Made by a program: the position numbers and the translations under genes. From NCBI GenBank assembly GCA_013416795.1, contig RQSC01000907.1:136131-174177 (forward strand): DNA of 38,047 nucleotides, written 5' to 3'. The stretch is from Prasinococcaceae sp. CCMP 1430. Taxonomy: Eukaryota; Prasinodermophyta; Palmophyllophyceae; Prasinococcales; Prasinococcaceae. Below the pieces are notes generated by a model. That model saw nothing but the letters and a program-made list of their open reading frames with translations. It was not told where the DNA came from and searched no databases. Positions 21,289 to 31,367 of this stretch are shown one piece after another. Numbering within the stretch: position 1 is the first letter of the stretch; each line of letters opens with the position of its first letter.

Positions 21289-21999
21289 ATGGGGGGCGAT
21301 CGCGGCGCCGCCACGCGCGCGCCCGCGAGGCGCGGAGACGCGCGGCGCGCGGCGCTGCGACGGGCGGCGGCGGACGCGGCGCCGTTCGTTGCCGTCGCCG
21401 TGCTGCCGCTGCCACTGCCCACGAACGAGCGCGACGCGCTTCGCGCGCTGCGAGCTCGGCTGCAACTCGAGGGGCGGCTTCCAGGCGCTCCGCAGCCCGC
21501 CGTCGACGACGTGTACCTGGACGTGCTCGAGTGCGCGAAAGTGTGGGAGGAGACGGTCCAGGACGCGCGCGCGCGCGGCGACGGGTGCGCCATCGGCGAC
21601 TTCGACCTCTGCGTGGTGCAGGTGAAGCTGCTGAGGAGCACGATGTGTCCGCGGCTGCACGTAGACCACGTCGCCGCGCGCGCCATGTGCACGATCATCG
21701 GACGCGGTACCGAATACGTCGAGGATCCGGGCGTGCTGTCCAAGGTCGCCTCCTTCACGGCGGCGACTCCCGGCGGCTACGCGCTCGGCGTTGCCGACAA
21801 GCTCAAGGACGCCGTGGAGCGCGTGGCTTCGTTCGGCGAAGCCCGCGAGCGCGAGGTCGTGCTCATCAAAGGCACCGCGTGGCCCGGCTCGCGCCGGCAG
21901 GACGCCATCCTCCACCGCTCACCTCCGGTCGACGCCGACAGCGGCGAGTTCCGGCTGGTGGTCAAGGTGGACGAGGGCATCAACGGCGGGCGATCGTGA
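21289..21999 (+). CDS. DUF1826-family protein
   Basis: 236 residues from ATG 21289-21291 to TGA 21997-21999. The start is chosen because the frame 5' of it runs through the ATGG microsatellite. DUF1826 hallmarks are present: FDLCVVQVKLLRSTMCPRLH followed by VDHVAARAMCTIIGRGTEYV, i.e. the CPR-H-D-H-V...CTI-GRGTEYV block with conserved His/Cys/Asp that looks metal-binding. Then come VVLIKGTAWPG and ILHRSPPVDADSGEFRLVVK with the conserved HRSP. The biochemical role of the family is unknown. The N-terminal 50 residues are Arg/Ala-rich and could form an organelle-targeting leader. The next gene on the same strand follows closely. Confidence 0.8.
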   Translation: MGGDRGAATRAPARRGDARRAALRRAAADAAPFVAVAVLPLPLPTNERDALRALRARLQLEGRLPGAPQPAVDDVYLDVLECAKVWEETVQDARARGDGCAIGDFDLCVVQVKLLRSTMCPRLHVDHVAARAMCTIIGRGTEYVEDPGVLSKVASFTAATPGGYALGVADKLKDAVERVASFGEAREREVVLIKGTAWPGSRRQDAILHRSPPVDADSGEFRLVVKVDEGINGGRS

Positions 22000-22201
22000 G
22001 CGCGCGATGCGCTCGATCCGATGCGCTCGCAGGTGAGCGGCACCCACCCAGGCTCCCGCCGGCGCGCGAGGGGGGCGCCCGCCTCGCGCGCGCGCCGTAA
22101 TTGAACTCGCCCGTGGCCGTGGGTGAAAGGGAAAGCCCCCGCGCACCGCGCGCGCACCGCGCCGCCGGCCGGTGCGAGCCAATCAATGGCTCCTCCCCCC
22201 G

Positions 22202-22217
22202 TTTTTTTTTTTTTTTT
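22202..22217 (+). repeat. T16 homopolymer
   Basis: Sixteen consecutive T between the DUF1826 and phosphoglycerate mutase genes, in otherwise GC-rich sequence. It could act in the 3' end of the first gene or as a pyrimidine tract for the second, but no specific site can be assigned. Confidence 0.8.
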
Positions 22218-22410
22218 GAATCCCGGAGGAGCAATCTGTGGCGACGGGAGTTCACATTGATTATTGCCCGGACGGAAGCGCGCGCGCGCCATGCGCCGAG
22301 CGCAGCGCCTGTTCGCGCCACAGGGCCCGCCCATCGCTATCCCCGACACCCCTCGTCCCTCGCACCCCCCTCGTCCCCGCGCTTGGCGCGGTCGGGAACG
22401 CCGGCACCAG

Positions 22411-23236
22411 CCCCGCGACGGCCACGCGCCACGCGACGCTCGTGCTCCTGCGCCACGGCGAGTCGATGTACAATAAGCACGGCCTCTTCACAGGCGACGT
22501 GGACGTCGGCCTGAGCGAGCAGGGAGTCTACGAGGCGCTCGCGGGTGGGCGCATGTTCTCGCACGTCAACTTCGACCTCATCCTCACCAGCCGGCTGCAG
22601 CGGTCGCGCATGACGGCGCTGCTGGCGATGACGCAGAACGACAGCGGCCAGGTGCCGCTCCACGTGCGCGGCGGGCTCACCGGCGACGTGGGCCCCGACC
22701 CGAACCGTCTGGCGCTGCGCGACCACGCGCTGGACGCGCTGGACAGCCCTGAGTGCCCCACGGTGCCGCTGTACTCCGAGGCGGACCTCAACGAGCGCTG
22801 CTACGGACATCTGCAGGGCATGAACAAGATGCGCGCGGTGCAGACCTTCGGCGAGGAGGCCGTGCGCAAGTGGCGGCGCTCGGTGGACACGCAGCCGCCC
22901 GGCGGGGAGTCGATGCACGACACCGCGTTGCGCGCGGGCGCCATGTTCGAGTCCGCAGTGCTGCCGCGCCTCGCGGCGGGCCAGAACGTGCTGCTGGTCG
23001 CGCACGGCAACTCGCTGCGGTCCATCATCGCGCGCGTGTCGGGTCTGACTGCGGAGGAGTCCATACGCCTGCAGGTGGCCACGGCGAGCCCAATCATGTA
23101 CACTTATGACGGCGAGTCCTTCCACAACCACACTGGCGAGTTCAATTACCCGCCGAAGGATCCCGTCACCGGCGAGGCGTTCGACAAGCCGCAGGGCCTG
23201 ACCTCGAAGCTCGGCCAGGCCGACTCTCTCGTGTGA
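22411..23236 (+). CDS. 2,3-bisphosphoglycerate-dependent phosphoglycerate mutase
   Basis: Glycolytic/gluconeogenic enzyme interconverting 3- and 2-phosphoglycerate through a phosphohistidine. Core motifs: LVLLRHGESMYNKHGLFTG (catalytic His in RHG), SRLQRSRMTALLAM, then LNERCYGHLQGMNK with the acid/base Glu and LLVAHGNSLRSIIA with the second His. Between the first and second halves is an insertion containing LTGDVGPDPNRLALRDH. The C-terminal EFNYPP-to-KLGQADSLV tail is short. There is no in-frame ATG before the core. An attractive model is a 26-nt first exon, ATG 22007 to 22032 (donor GTGAGC), joined in phase 2 to an acceptor at 22409-22410, giving MRSIRCAR-SPATATRHATL. It sits only 7 nt after the preceding stop, so it is a hypothesis. 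An organellar leader on a missing exon is the alternative. Confidence 0.88.
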
Positions 23237-23606
23237 CAGACTGCGCCGCTCTGCGACCTCCCGCCATTCCCCTCACGTGAGTGTGAGCAAGAGTGCCGAC
23301 GAGCACGCTAACCCCTCCGCCACCGCCCCGCGATTCAAGGCAACAACTCAGTAGGCTGCCGGTCCTGCCGCGCAGCCGCAGCCGCAGCCGACTGGCCGCG
23401 GGGCGCGGGGGCGTCGTTGTGAAAGTAATTTGTTTTTTTAGGTCACGGCACCTCGCAGCGGTGAGGGACTGCAGCACGCGCCTGCGACGCGGGCAGGCTG
23501 ATTCACGTGCTCACAGCCAGCCGGCGACGCGGCGCCATTTGATTACGCGATTACGGCGAAGAGGCGAGCGGCGCTGCGGCAAGCGAGCGGCCTCCCAGCT
23601 CGCGCT
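23237..23606. other. Convergent intergenic region
   Basis: 370 nt between the 3' ends of phosphoglycerate mutase (+) and the Sly1-like gene (-). One short T-rich patch (GTTTTTTTAGG, near 23430). Nothing else recognisable. Confidence 0.55.
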
Positions 23607-25586
23607 CTAGCCGCCGGCTTTGCTGCCGAGCTCGGCCATCTGGTCGAGGAACTGCTTGCCCGACAACAGCTCGGTCGCGCCGTACACCACGCCGCGCGGC
23701 GGCGTGAGGCGCGCGCCCACCTCCTTGACACTCAGCTGCTCCTGCAGCGAGCCGCCGCCAACCACGAACACCATCGCCTCGCGGAAGGCGCGCCCCTGCG
23801 CAGGCGCGGATACCGGCGCCCCTTTGGGTGCGCGTGGGTCGAGCGTCACGTACGTCTCGACCTCGCCCTTCGAATCAAGAAGCTGCTCAAGCGCGCGGGC
23901 CACCGCGGGCTTGTGCCCGCCGCCCAGCAGCGACTTCATGCCCTGCGTGATGCTCGCCAGACCCTTGCCGTACATCTTGTCCGCCCAGTCGAGCAGGTCG
24001 GCCCCGCCGCCGCCGCTGCCGCTGCCGCCGAGCAGCGACGCGCTCAGGTCCTGCTTCGACGAGCCCGCCGCGCGCATGGCCGCCGCGCGCAGCGCGCGCG
24101 CGTAGCGCAGCGCCGCTGTGTCAATGTTCGACTCGTGAAGCTTGGCCTCGAGCATCTCCGTGTCAGCTCCGCCCATGGACTCGGCGACCAGCGTGGCCAT
24201 GATGGCAAGGCGTAGTTTGTCCTCATCGGTGCCTCGCGCTGTGGCGCCAAGCATGGCGCCGACCTCCTTGAAGTCAACGCCCTTGGTGTACATCTCCTCC
24301 TCTGCCGAGCAGAATGCGTCCAACGAGCGTGCCTTGATGGACCCGAGCAGCGCGGTGGCGATGTTGGTGTGCTTGTCGATCACGCGCTTGCGGTCGGTGA
24401 GCTCGGGCAGCGAGTTGAGCGCGCTCGTCAGGTGCGCGGTCGCATTGCCGTCGCCACCGCCATCGCCACCGCCCTCCGCGCGATTCACCGCCGCCACGTC
24501 CGCCTTGTACTTGGAGAGCGCAGCCTCCACTTCCTCTGCAACCTTGGGAAACGGGCTCGCCTCGTTGGCCGTCCAAAATGCGTCCGCCGCGTCCAGCTGG
24601 TATGATTTGCCCGCCGGCTGGGCGCCCGGCCGCTGCTGCTGCGCCACGCCCTCCGAGCCGGGCAGCGTCACCTTGTTCAGGCGCAAGCCGAGCACGTCGT
24701 GCACAAGCGGCTTGTACGCCCAGAAGTGCTGCACGCCCATGGCCACTTCGGCATTTCGGTCGAAGATGGCGAGCAGCGGCTGCACAAGCGCACCCGTGGG
24801 CGCGTCGGCGAAGAGCGAGGTGCCGCCGCGCGCGGCGAGCTGGTCGCGCAGCCGAGCATCGACCTCGCGTGCCACCATCTCCGCCGCGCCACCCGGCGGC
24901 GCACGGATGAGCGGCACGACCCCCGCTGTCGCCAGCACTGCCACAAGCGAGTCGGCAACGCCGCCCACCGCTGCCTCGACTGCTTCGTCGCTCGCGCCCG
25001 GGTCATTCAGGCGCACGAACGCGCGCTCGTCCAGGAGCGAAAAACACCCCGGCTCGAGCGCGGCGAACGACAGGTACTGATCGAAGCACGCCTTGACCCG
25101 ATCCACCGCGCCTGCTCTCACGAGCGCAGCAGCGAGCTCCTCCAGCAGCGGGCGCGACAGCGGCGAGCAGAAGTTGATGTGCATCTCGTCGTAGAGCCCC
25201 GCCTTGGCGTCTGCAGCGATCCTCTCAACTGCATGCGCGGTGGGCTCGACAAAGTACACGGCAGGCGCATCTGGCACCGGCTGGCGCTCAGCATCAAGGG
25301 TGAGCGCCAGCGTGACGCCGCATCGCCGCAGGTCATTCATCGAGAGCAGCGGGGATACGATCGAGGTCGTGCGTGCGTCCAGCACGAGGATCTTGTAGGT
25401 CTGGCCCTCCGCAGGCGCGCGCGCGGTGCTTCCGGCCGCCGAGTCGGCGCCGTTGCGTTCAAGCATGCGCACGATCGCTGCAGCCTGGCGCGCGCGCAGC
25501 GCGCAAGCTGCTGGTTGGGGCGGCGTGCCGCCCACGCCGCCCTTTTGCGCCGCCGTCGCGGGCGCGCCAATCACCGCCGAGGTCAT
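23607..25586 (-). CDS. Sec1/Munc18-family protein Sly1 (SCFD1)
   Basis: An intronless gene of 659 residues from ATG 25584-25586 to TAG 23607-23609. SM proteins clasp SNARE bundles; Sly1 acts in ER-Golgi transport on Sed5/syntaxin-5. The N-terminal domain reads YKILVLDARTTSIVSPLLS and VTLALTLDAERQPVPDAPAV followed by YFVEPTAHAVERIAADA, diagnostic of Sly1. DEMHINFCSPLSRPLLEEL and FAALEPGCFSLLDERAF follow. The central part carries LLAIFDRNAEVAMGVQHFWA and YKPLVHDVLGLRLNKVTL, and the C-terminus MVFVVGGGSLQEQLSV. The Ala-rich N-terminal leader (MTSAVIGAPATAAQKGG) is unusual but the frame is convincing. A longer open frame to 25961 continues through promoter-like sequence and is not used. Confidence 0.93.
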   Translation of the reverse strand: MTSAVIGAPATAAQKGGVGGTPPQPAACALRARQAAAIVRMLERNGADSAAGSTARAPAEGQTYKILVLDARTTSIVSPLLSMNDLRRCGVTLALTLDAERQPVPDAPAVYFVEPTAHAVERIAADAKAGLYDEMHINFCSPLSRPLLEELAAALVRAGAVDRVKACFDQYLSFAALEPGCFSLLDERAFVRLNDPGASDEAVEAAVGGVADSLVAVLATAGVVPLIRAPPGGAAEMVAREVDARLRDQLAARGGTSLFADAPTGALVQPLLAIFDRNAEVAMGVQHFWAYKPLVHDVLGLRLNKVTLPGSEGVAQQQRPGAQPAGKSYQLDAADAFWTANEASPFPKVAEEVEAALSKYKADVAAVNRAEGGGDGGGDGNATAHLTSALNSLPELTDRKRVIDKHTNIATALLGSIKARSLDAFCSAEEEMYTKGVDFKEVGAMLGATARGTDEDKLRLAIMATLVAESMGGADTEMLEAKLHESNIDTAALRYARALRAAAMRAAGSSKQDLSASLLGGSGSGGGGADLLDWADKMYGKGLASITQGMKSLLGGGHKPAVARALEQLLDSKGEVETYVTLDPRAPKGAPVSAPAQGRAFREAMVFVVGGGSLQEQLSVKEVGARLTPPRGVVYGATELLSGKQFLDQMAELGSKAGG

Positions 25587-26254
25587 CGCGGCAGCTTGTC
25601 TACCACAGCTGCGCTCACTCTGCGTGGCCGAGCCACGACGCGAGCAGTGCGCCCTCGCCCGCGGCGGGGCGCGCGCCCCGCACGCAGCTGTCGCCCCGCG
25701 CCGCTGCGCGACGGCTCGCCCAACCGGCCGCAAGTTACCCCTCCTCCCCCTTCCCCCCTTCCGTCCGACGGCTGACCGCCCGGCCGCCCCTGCTCCCCGC
25801 GTACGCGGAGTGGCACCCCAGCCCTGCCCGGCCCGGCACTCCACGCGGCTGTTGGCTCGGCGCGAGCGCCTCCAAAAAAAAATGTGTCCGCACGCCTCGT
25901 CAATATCAAAGCGATTTGAAAGATCCTGCGGACCTCGCTCGATCGAGCGAGAGCTCCCCACGGGGCGGTCCGCAATCTGGCGTTTGATGCGTGTTTGAAT
26001 CCAAACCGTGAGGCCGCGTTCGCGCGGATGGACCGGGTTGCGCGTCCCACGTCAAGCAGATTTGATCCGCATTTCCCGCCCCCACCCCATGCGACGCCGT
26101 GTGCCAGCTCAGCGCACCACAGACAGCGCCCGTGGCAGTGCGCGCGCGCCGTCTACAACCGCGCACCGGCAAACGTTCCCCTCCTGCCCTGTTCGCCTCC
26201 TTGCGCTCCCGCGGGACGCGCCTCCCACTGGGTGGCCCTGCGCTCCGTCCCACC
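25587..26254. other. Divergent promoter region
   Basis: 668 nt between the Sly1-like gene (-) and the aminotransferase (+). It is GC-rich near both starts, with a more AT-containing middle (25870-25990, including an A9 tract near 25874). No gene or clear TATA box seen. Confidence 0.55.
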
Positions 26255-27606
26255 ATGCCGTCGTCGCACGACTACGATGCCGACCAGCGCAACGCGTCCA
26301 TCCGGATTGCCATCCGGCAGCACGCAACAGGTGCAGAGTTCGTGCACGTGGCGCGCGACGAGGCGCGCGTGAGTGTCCTCGACTCGGGGTTCATGCTCGG
26401 CGACGGCGTGTGGGAGGGAGTGCGCCTGCACAACGGTGTGCTCCTTCATGCGGACAAGCACATCCGGCGGCTCTTCGAGGGGGCCAAGGCGCTCGAGTGA
26501 GGGCGAGCGAGCGCTCGCATCGCGCGTGCACTCACACTGTGCGCGCCCAAGCGTGCGCACCGCTATTGCTGACCATCCGTCCAACCCTCTCTTCCCGCAG
26601 CATGGACCTAGCCATCACGCGCGACCGATTGCGCGACGAGCTTTACCGCATATGTGACGCACAGGGCATGCGCGACAACGTGCACATCCGCCTCATGGTG
26701 ACTCGTGGGCTGAAGTCGACGCCGTACCAGAGCCCGAAGGTCACCATCGGAGACCCAACGAGTACGTGAATTGTAACGCGACATTGCGCCCGCTGTAGGC
26801 GTGGCATGCTGACGCTGCGCCCTATCACATACTTGTCTGCCTCTGGGTGTGCCTGTGAGTGCTGTAGTCGTCATCATACCCGAGTACAAGGCGTCGAGCG
26901 AGCAGACAAAGGAGCGCGGCATGCGGCTGTACACTGTGCACGTGCGCCGCGGGCCACCCGACGTGCAGGATCAGATGCTCAACTCGCACAGCAAGATCAA
27001 TTGCATCACGGCGTGCATCCAGGCGGCCAAGGCAGGAGCCGACGAGGCGCTCATGCTAGACCCGCACGGCTTCGTTGCTACCTGCAATTCGACGAACTTC
27101 TTCGTCGTTCGCGACGGTGAGGTGTGGGCGCCCACGACGAAGTACCAACTGCATGGGATCACTCGGCGGCATGTTCTCGATCTCTGCAGGGCCAACGACA
27201 GTGCGTTTCCTCGCGCACGAGCTTGTTTCTGCCTCTGTGCCGTCGCGCACATGATGTGAGCTGACCCCTGCGCCCACTTGGCTCCCTCTGATGTAGTCCC
27301 ATGCGTCGAGAAGGACTTCTCGCTCACAGAGGTGTACTCAGCAGATGAGGCATTCGTCACCGGCACGATGGTGCGTTGGAGCGAGCCTGCGCTCGCGAGT
27401 GCGTGCGCGTGTGCGCGTGTGCGCGTGTGCGCGTGTGCATGCAGCGCTGACTCCAGCTGCCGCGTGTGACCATCCAGGCGGGCCAGATTCCGGTCACAGA
27501 GGTCGATGGCCGAACCATCGGTGAGGCTAAGCGGGGGCCGATGGTGAAGCGTTTGCAGGACCTCTACAAAGAGTCGATTGACGCGATGGCCAGGGCGGGG
27601 CGCTAG
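26255..27606 (+). CDS. Class IV (branched-chain-type) PLP-dependent aminotransferase
   Basis: Five exons, 26255-26496, 26601-26761, 26868-27200, 27297-27370 and 27478-27606, joined by GT-AG introns of 104, 106, 96 and 107 nt. Reading across them gives a gapless 312-residue protein. It opens with MPSSHDYDADQRNASIRIA, then LDSGFMLGDGVWEGVRLHNG and the AKALDMDLAITRDRLRDEL junction; IRLMVTRGLKSTPYQSP and TIVIIPEYKAS confirm the fold. The Lys of HSKINCITACIQAAK is the expected PLP-linking residue. Where most family members have a Glu before the (S/N)NxF motif, this one reads GFVATCNSTNFFVV. The last exons carry EKDFSLTEVYSADEAFVTG and AGQIPVTEVDGRTIGEAKRG. The true substrate (branched-chain, D-amino acid or aromatic) is not determined. 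Intron 4 contains a GCGTGT-type repeat. Confidence 0.92.
27404..27440 (+). repeat. GTGTGC/GCGTGT simple repeat within intron 4 of the aminotransferase gene
   Basis: Alternating purine-pyrimidine repeat (GCGTGTGCGTGT type) inside the 107-nt intron. Such tracts can adopt Z-DNA, but this is not shown here. Confidence 0.75.
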
Positions 27607-27771
27607 CTAACGAAAGCTGCGTGCGGTAATCAGCGCCGTGTGAAACGCATCCTCGTGCGCTCGGGTGCCGGCCGAAGCGCGTGTGCGGGCGGCCAGTCGC
27701 CCTGTGTGAAGTGGGGCGCAAAACTCGCTTGGGGCAGGATTCAACACGAACATAATAAGATCGCCCGTGGG

Positions 27772-27781
27772 TAAATATATA
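27772..27781 (+). promoter_or_regulatory. TATA-like element upstream of LIL3
   Basis: TAAATATATA, a rare AT block in a GC-rich intergenic gap of 290 nt, lies 115 nt before the LIL3 ATG at 27896. With initiation about 30 nt downstream, a roughly 90-nt leader would result. This supports the chosen start and makes an extra upstream exon unlikely. Confidence 0.5.
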
Positions 27782-27895
27782 GATGTTATGAATACGGTAT
27801 CGTGAGTGTCGAGCGCCAAAAAGGCCGCTGGCAGCGAAGACAGCGGCCGCTGGCACCACACCGCGCACTCGCCTCGCCGCCGCGGCGCCCGCGCG

Positions 27896-28901
27896 ATGGC
27901 CGTCGCGACCGAGAAGAAGGCGGGGCCGCTCGAGACGGGTGGCACGCTCAAGGGCGACAAGGCGCGTGGCAAGGACGCGGCCAGCCAGGGCAACATCATC
28001 CAGTTCACCAGCGACTTCAAGGACGCGAGGGTACGCGCGAACGCAGCAGGCGCGGGGGAGGCCGCGCGCAGGACCGCGCGAAACCCACGCGGACGCGTAC
28101 ACGTGCGGGGCGCGAGCGTGTGCCGCGCGCGTGCCATGCGGCAGGCTTGCCACGCCGGTGCCTTCGTGCACCGCGGGGATCCGTCGCCTTTGCCACGTTT
28201 GGCTGACACGTTCGCCTCGTTCGCCCGACGCGCACTCCGCGCACGCACCGCGCGCGCCGCCGCTGCGCCCTGCTGCCGTGCCCGTCCTCCCCCCGCCCCC
28301 GCCCCCAATGCCTTCGCAGTGGAAGGGCGGCACCTGGGACTTCTCCCAGTTCAAGAAGGACGACGGCGAGACCGACTGGGACGCCGTGATTGACGCCGAG
28401 GTGCTCCGCCGCAAGTGGCACGAGCAGCGCCCCGAGGGCTCGAGCTTCGAGGAGGAGATCACCTTCCGCCTGAGCGAGATCCCCACGTGGGTGTGGATCA
28501 AGCGCTTCCACCTGCCCCAGGCGGAGCTGATCAACGGCCGCGCGTGCATGGTGGGCTACACCATGGCCCTCATCATCGATGCGACCACGCACGTCGGCCT
28601 GGTCGACCAGCAGTTCTCCTTCGCGGGCAAGCTTGCTACCTTCGCCACCGTGCTGGGCTGCCTCTTCATTCGCCAGATGTCCGACCTCGACGGCCTGAAG
28701 AACCTGGCTGACGAGGCCACCTTCTACGATTCGCAGTGGGGTGCGACGTGGACGGAGGGCGCGCCGCTGCCGGAGGACGCTGCGCCGGGCCCGTCCCAGC
28801 AGGACGACCTCGCCAACCCGCCCAAGGGGCTCAAGGCGAGCATTTCCTACGACCCCAAGACCGAGAAGATCGGTCGCAAGGGCATCGAGTGGGACGCCTA
28901 A
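27896..28901 (+). CDS. LIL3: Light-harvesting-like protein LIL3
   Basis: Two exons, 27896-28030 and 28320-28901, are joined in phase 0 by a 289-nt GT-AG intron, making 238 residues. LIL3 is a thylakoid protein with an LHC motif that stabilises geranylgeranyl reductase and supports the last steps of chlorophyll synthesis. The diagnostic segment is FHLPQAELINGRACMVGYTM, whose Glu and Asn-Gly-Arg match the chlorophyll-binding LHC helix, followed by DATTHVGLVDQQFSFAG, a second hydrophobic stretch and the typical DEATFYDSQWGATW. Exon 1 encodes MAVATEKKAGPLETGG and similar polar residues with no obvious signal or transit peptide, although the protein should act in the plastid; an in-frame stop at 27803-27805 limits 5' extension. 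Exon 2 begins WKGGTWDFSQFKKDD. Confidence 0.9.
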
Positions 28902-29590
28902 GCAGCACAATACGCAGGAGCTGCGCGCCCCGTGGCCTGACGCGTGCTGGACGCGCGGCAGGCCATGGCGGGGGCAACAGACATGAAGGCGGCGGGGCGG
29001 GGGGAAAAGGGGGGACAGTGGCACCTCCGCGCTCGTCGTGGGCACGGGCGCGCGCGCGGCGCGCGCGGCGCACGTGCCGACTGTGGGGGCGCCGCGCGCG
29101 CATGCACAACCCAGCGCGCGCGCGCACTGGTGCCTTCTCGGAGGCCCACCTGCGATTGGGCTGCGGTGGGCTCCGGGAGGGTTGCGTGGAGGTAGATTGG
29201 ACGGGCCGGGGGAGGGGGTGCACGTGAGCACCGACCTGCGCGGCAGCAGTCGACCTGCACGGGGGCGTCGCGGCGCGGTGGCGCCGGCGCCTGCTTTTTC
29301 TTGGTGGCGAGCGAGGGACAGACGCGTAAAGTTAATGGATCGGACACGCCCACTTGCAAGCCCGCCTGGCCGGAGCATTCCGCGCGCGCACGCAAGCGCG
29401 TTGGGGAGGGAAGAGTGCGCGCGCGGAGGGATGGCGCGCGCGGCGCGGCCCACGAGGGCAGGGCGCTTTCTGCAGCAGCAATTTACAATTGTGTGGCCCT
29501 TCCGCCTGCAAGGCAGTGAGCTGGACACCGACGTGTCGTGTCGCATCACACACGGATGCCTGCTTCGCACGAGCGGGCGGCCGCACTTTC
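28902..29590. other. Convergent intergenic region, low complexity
   Basis: 690 nt between LIL3 (+) and AP-2 mu (-). Gly/Ala/Arg-coding GC-rich low-complexity sequence, with no ORF of recognisable family and no RNA gene. Confidence 0.55.
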
Positions 29591-31367
29591 TCAGCAACGC
29601 GTCTCGTATGAGCCCGACTTGCTCAAGTAGCGCACCCACTTGACCGTCTCGTAGCCCGAGCGCTCCCACACTTTGAGGAAGCGCACGCGCAGGCCACTCG
29701 CGGTGAACATGGGCACCTGGAAGTCCATTGAGATGGGCGGGCGGCTCCAAGCACGCTCGCCGTTGATGTTGGTCGAGGCGATCAACTCGACCTGCGCGGA
29801 TATAGCCGCTTCCTCTCCTCCGGGGAAGCGCGGGATCTTCCACTCGATGGCGTTGTACTTCGACTTGTACTTGGCGCGCCCAACCGACACCTCGACTTGG
29901 GCCTTCGCCGTATTCTTGGGCACGGGGATGCGAATGACGATGTTCAGCGCAAAGAGCTTGTCCGTGAAGAGCGCCTTGACCTGCGTGTGCGTGCGCGTGC
30001 GCGCACGTATGCGTGTCGACAGGCGGCTGGGTCAGCGAGCAGCGCGAGCCACGCGCGCGCGCGCGCGCGCGCAGCGCACCCACACAGGCGCACCTTAACG
30101 TTGGCCTCTACCCTGGACCTCCCGAGCTCCTTGATGATAGGCAGGACCCTGAAAGGCAGGTTGACGCCTTCTGTAATGCGGTACTTCATGAGCTCGAACT
30201 CGCCGTCGGGCGGTGTGAACGACACCGTGCGCTCGGACGCGAACTTGCCCATATTGACGCAATGGTGGAAGGTGTGGTCGTCAAGCTCGATGGTGCGAAC
30301 CTTGCGTTGGCCCCCGCTGCTTCCGCCAGCTCCACCGGGAGCCTTTTCCATGCCCAGCTTATCGTTGAGCCCAAGCTTGAGATCGGGCATACCACTGAGA
30401 AGCGTGCGCATGAGGATCTTGCCCTGCACGTCCGCACGCAGCACCGTGCCCTTGGTCGAAAGGAGCAGGTTGACATTCTCAACGATGTCCAGGAACACTT
30501 GATTCTTCTTGTAGAAAATCCCCTCCTGACGCCACGAGACGGCGCCGGTCACCTGCAGCGTGGCGCTGGCCTTCGCCGCCGTGTCGACCTTCTTGCCGAG
30601 TATGCGATCCTGTAGCTTTTGGCCAAACCTGCGATCGCGTGAGGTGAGCGACGCGACGCACGCCAGCGCCTGTCAGTGACCCGCGCACGCGCAATTGCCT
30701 GCGAGGGAGCCGGCGGGGGCGATGCCAGCGCGCTCGTGGCCTCCGCCGCGATCGAGGCGTCGCATGGCGGATGAGCATGTCCGGTGGCGAGCGCTGGTAT
30801 TTCGCTAACCACGGCGCGCATTGCGCACCTATCGAGCATGTCGGTCTCCTGCTCGATGTACAGCTTCAGCACTTCGGGGCTGAGGTTCTGTGGGAAGCCG
30901 TAGTCGATGACCTCGTCCAGGAGCTCGTACACCAGCGACACGTGCTTCATGATCTGGTCCTCTGTGACTTCGACGCCGAAGTACGACTTGAAAAGCGCCA
31001 TCAGCTCCGCGGCAAGCTTGAGGCCCATCGCCATGTTGGCGTTGGTGCGGCTCACGAGCACCACATAAATGTCATTGTGCCGGAGGTACGCGAAGTGCGC
31101 CCCTCCAGATATCGAGCGGACGGGCGCCGCGCCGCCCTCCTGTGAATTGCGAATGCACAGAGTGCGCGCAGTGGCGGAGCGTGCGTTGGCGGTTTGAGCG
31201 GACAGGGGGCAGTGTGCGTTAGCACGCGCAGGCACAAGGCTTTCGCGGGGGCAGCGTGCACGCGCGCCCACTGCACGCACCTTGGCCTCCAGGATGTGCT
31301 GACGGAAGGCGTCTGTGAGGTTGGACACGTCCCACGTGTCATTCTTGAAGCAGCGTGAGATCAGAGA
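29591..31367 (-). CDS. AP-2 clathrin adaptor complex subunit mu, first exon missing
   Basis: Four exons on the minus strand: 31367-31281, 31139-30829, 30628-30094 and 29980-29591. Introns of 141, 200 and 113 nt keep frame exactly (440 residues). The mu subunit recognises YxxPhi cargo and PIP2 in endocytosis. The longin part reads SLISRCFKNDTWDVSNLT, YLRHNDIYVVLVSRTNANM and VYELLDEVIDYGFPQNLSPE. The mu-homology domain shows VSWRQEGIFYKKNQVFLDI, LSGMPDLKLGLNDKLGMEK, then FTPPDGEFELMKYRITEGVN and LPFRVLPIIKELGRSRVE. The C-terminus (RPPISMDFQVPMF, KWVRYLSKSGSYETRC) is of the AP-2 type (human ends in YETRC) rather than AP-1. Roughly 10-15 N-terminal residues (expected MI..LF type) should lie on a further 5' exon that I could not place before 32 kb. 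Confidence 0.92.

Noticed and set aside
25587-25961. Longer Sly1-like frame starting before ATG 25584
   Set aside because: No family similarity and promoter-like composition; the internal ATG gives the usual length.
27896-28901. Interpreting the LHC-motif gene as an antenna (CAB/LHC) protein
   Set aside because: Only one LHC motif with the LIL3-specific FHLPQAEL and DEATFYDSQW blocks, not a three-helix antenna.
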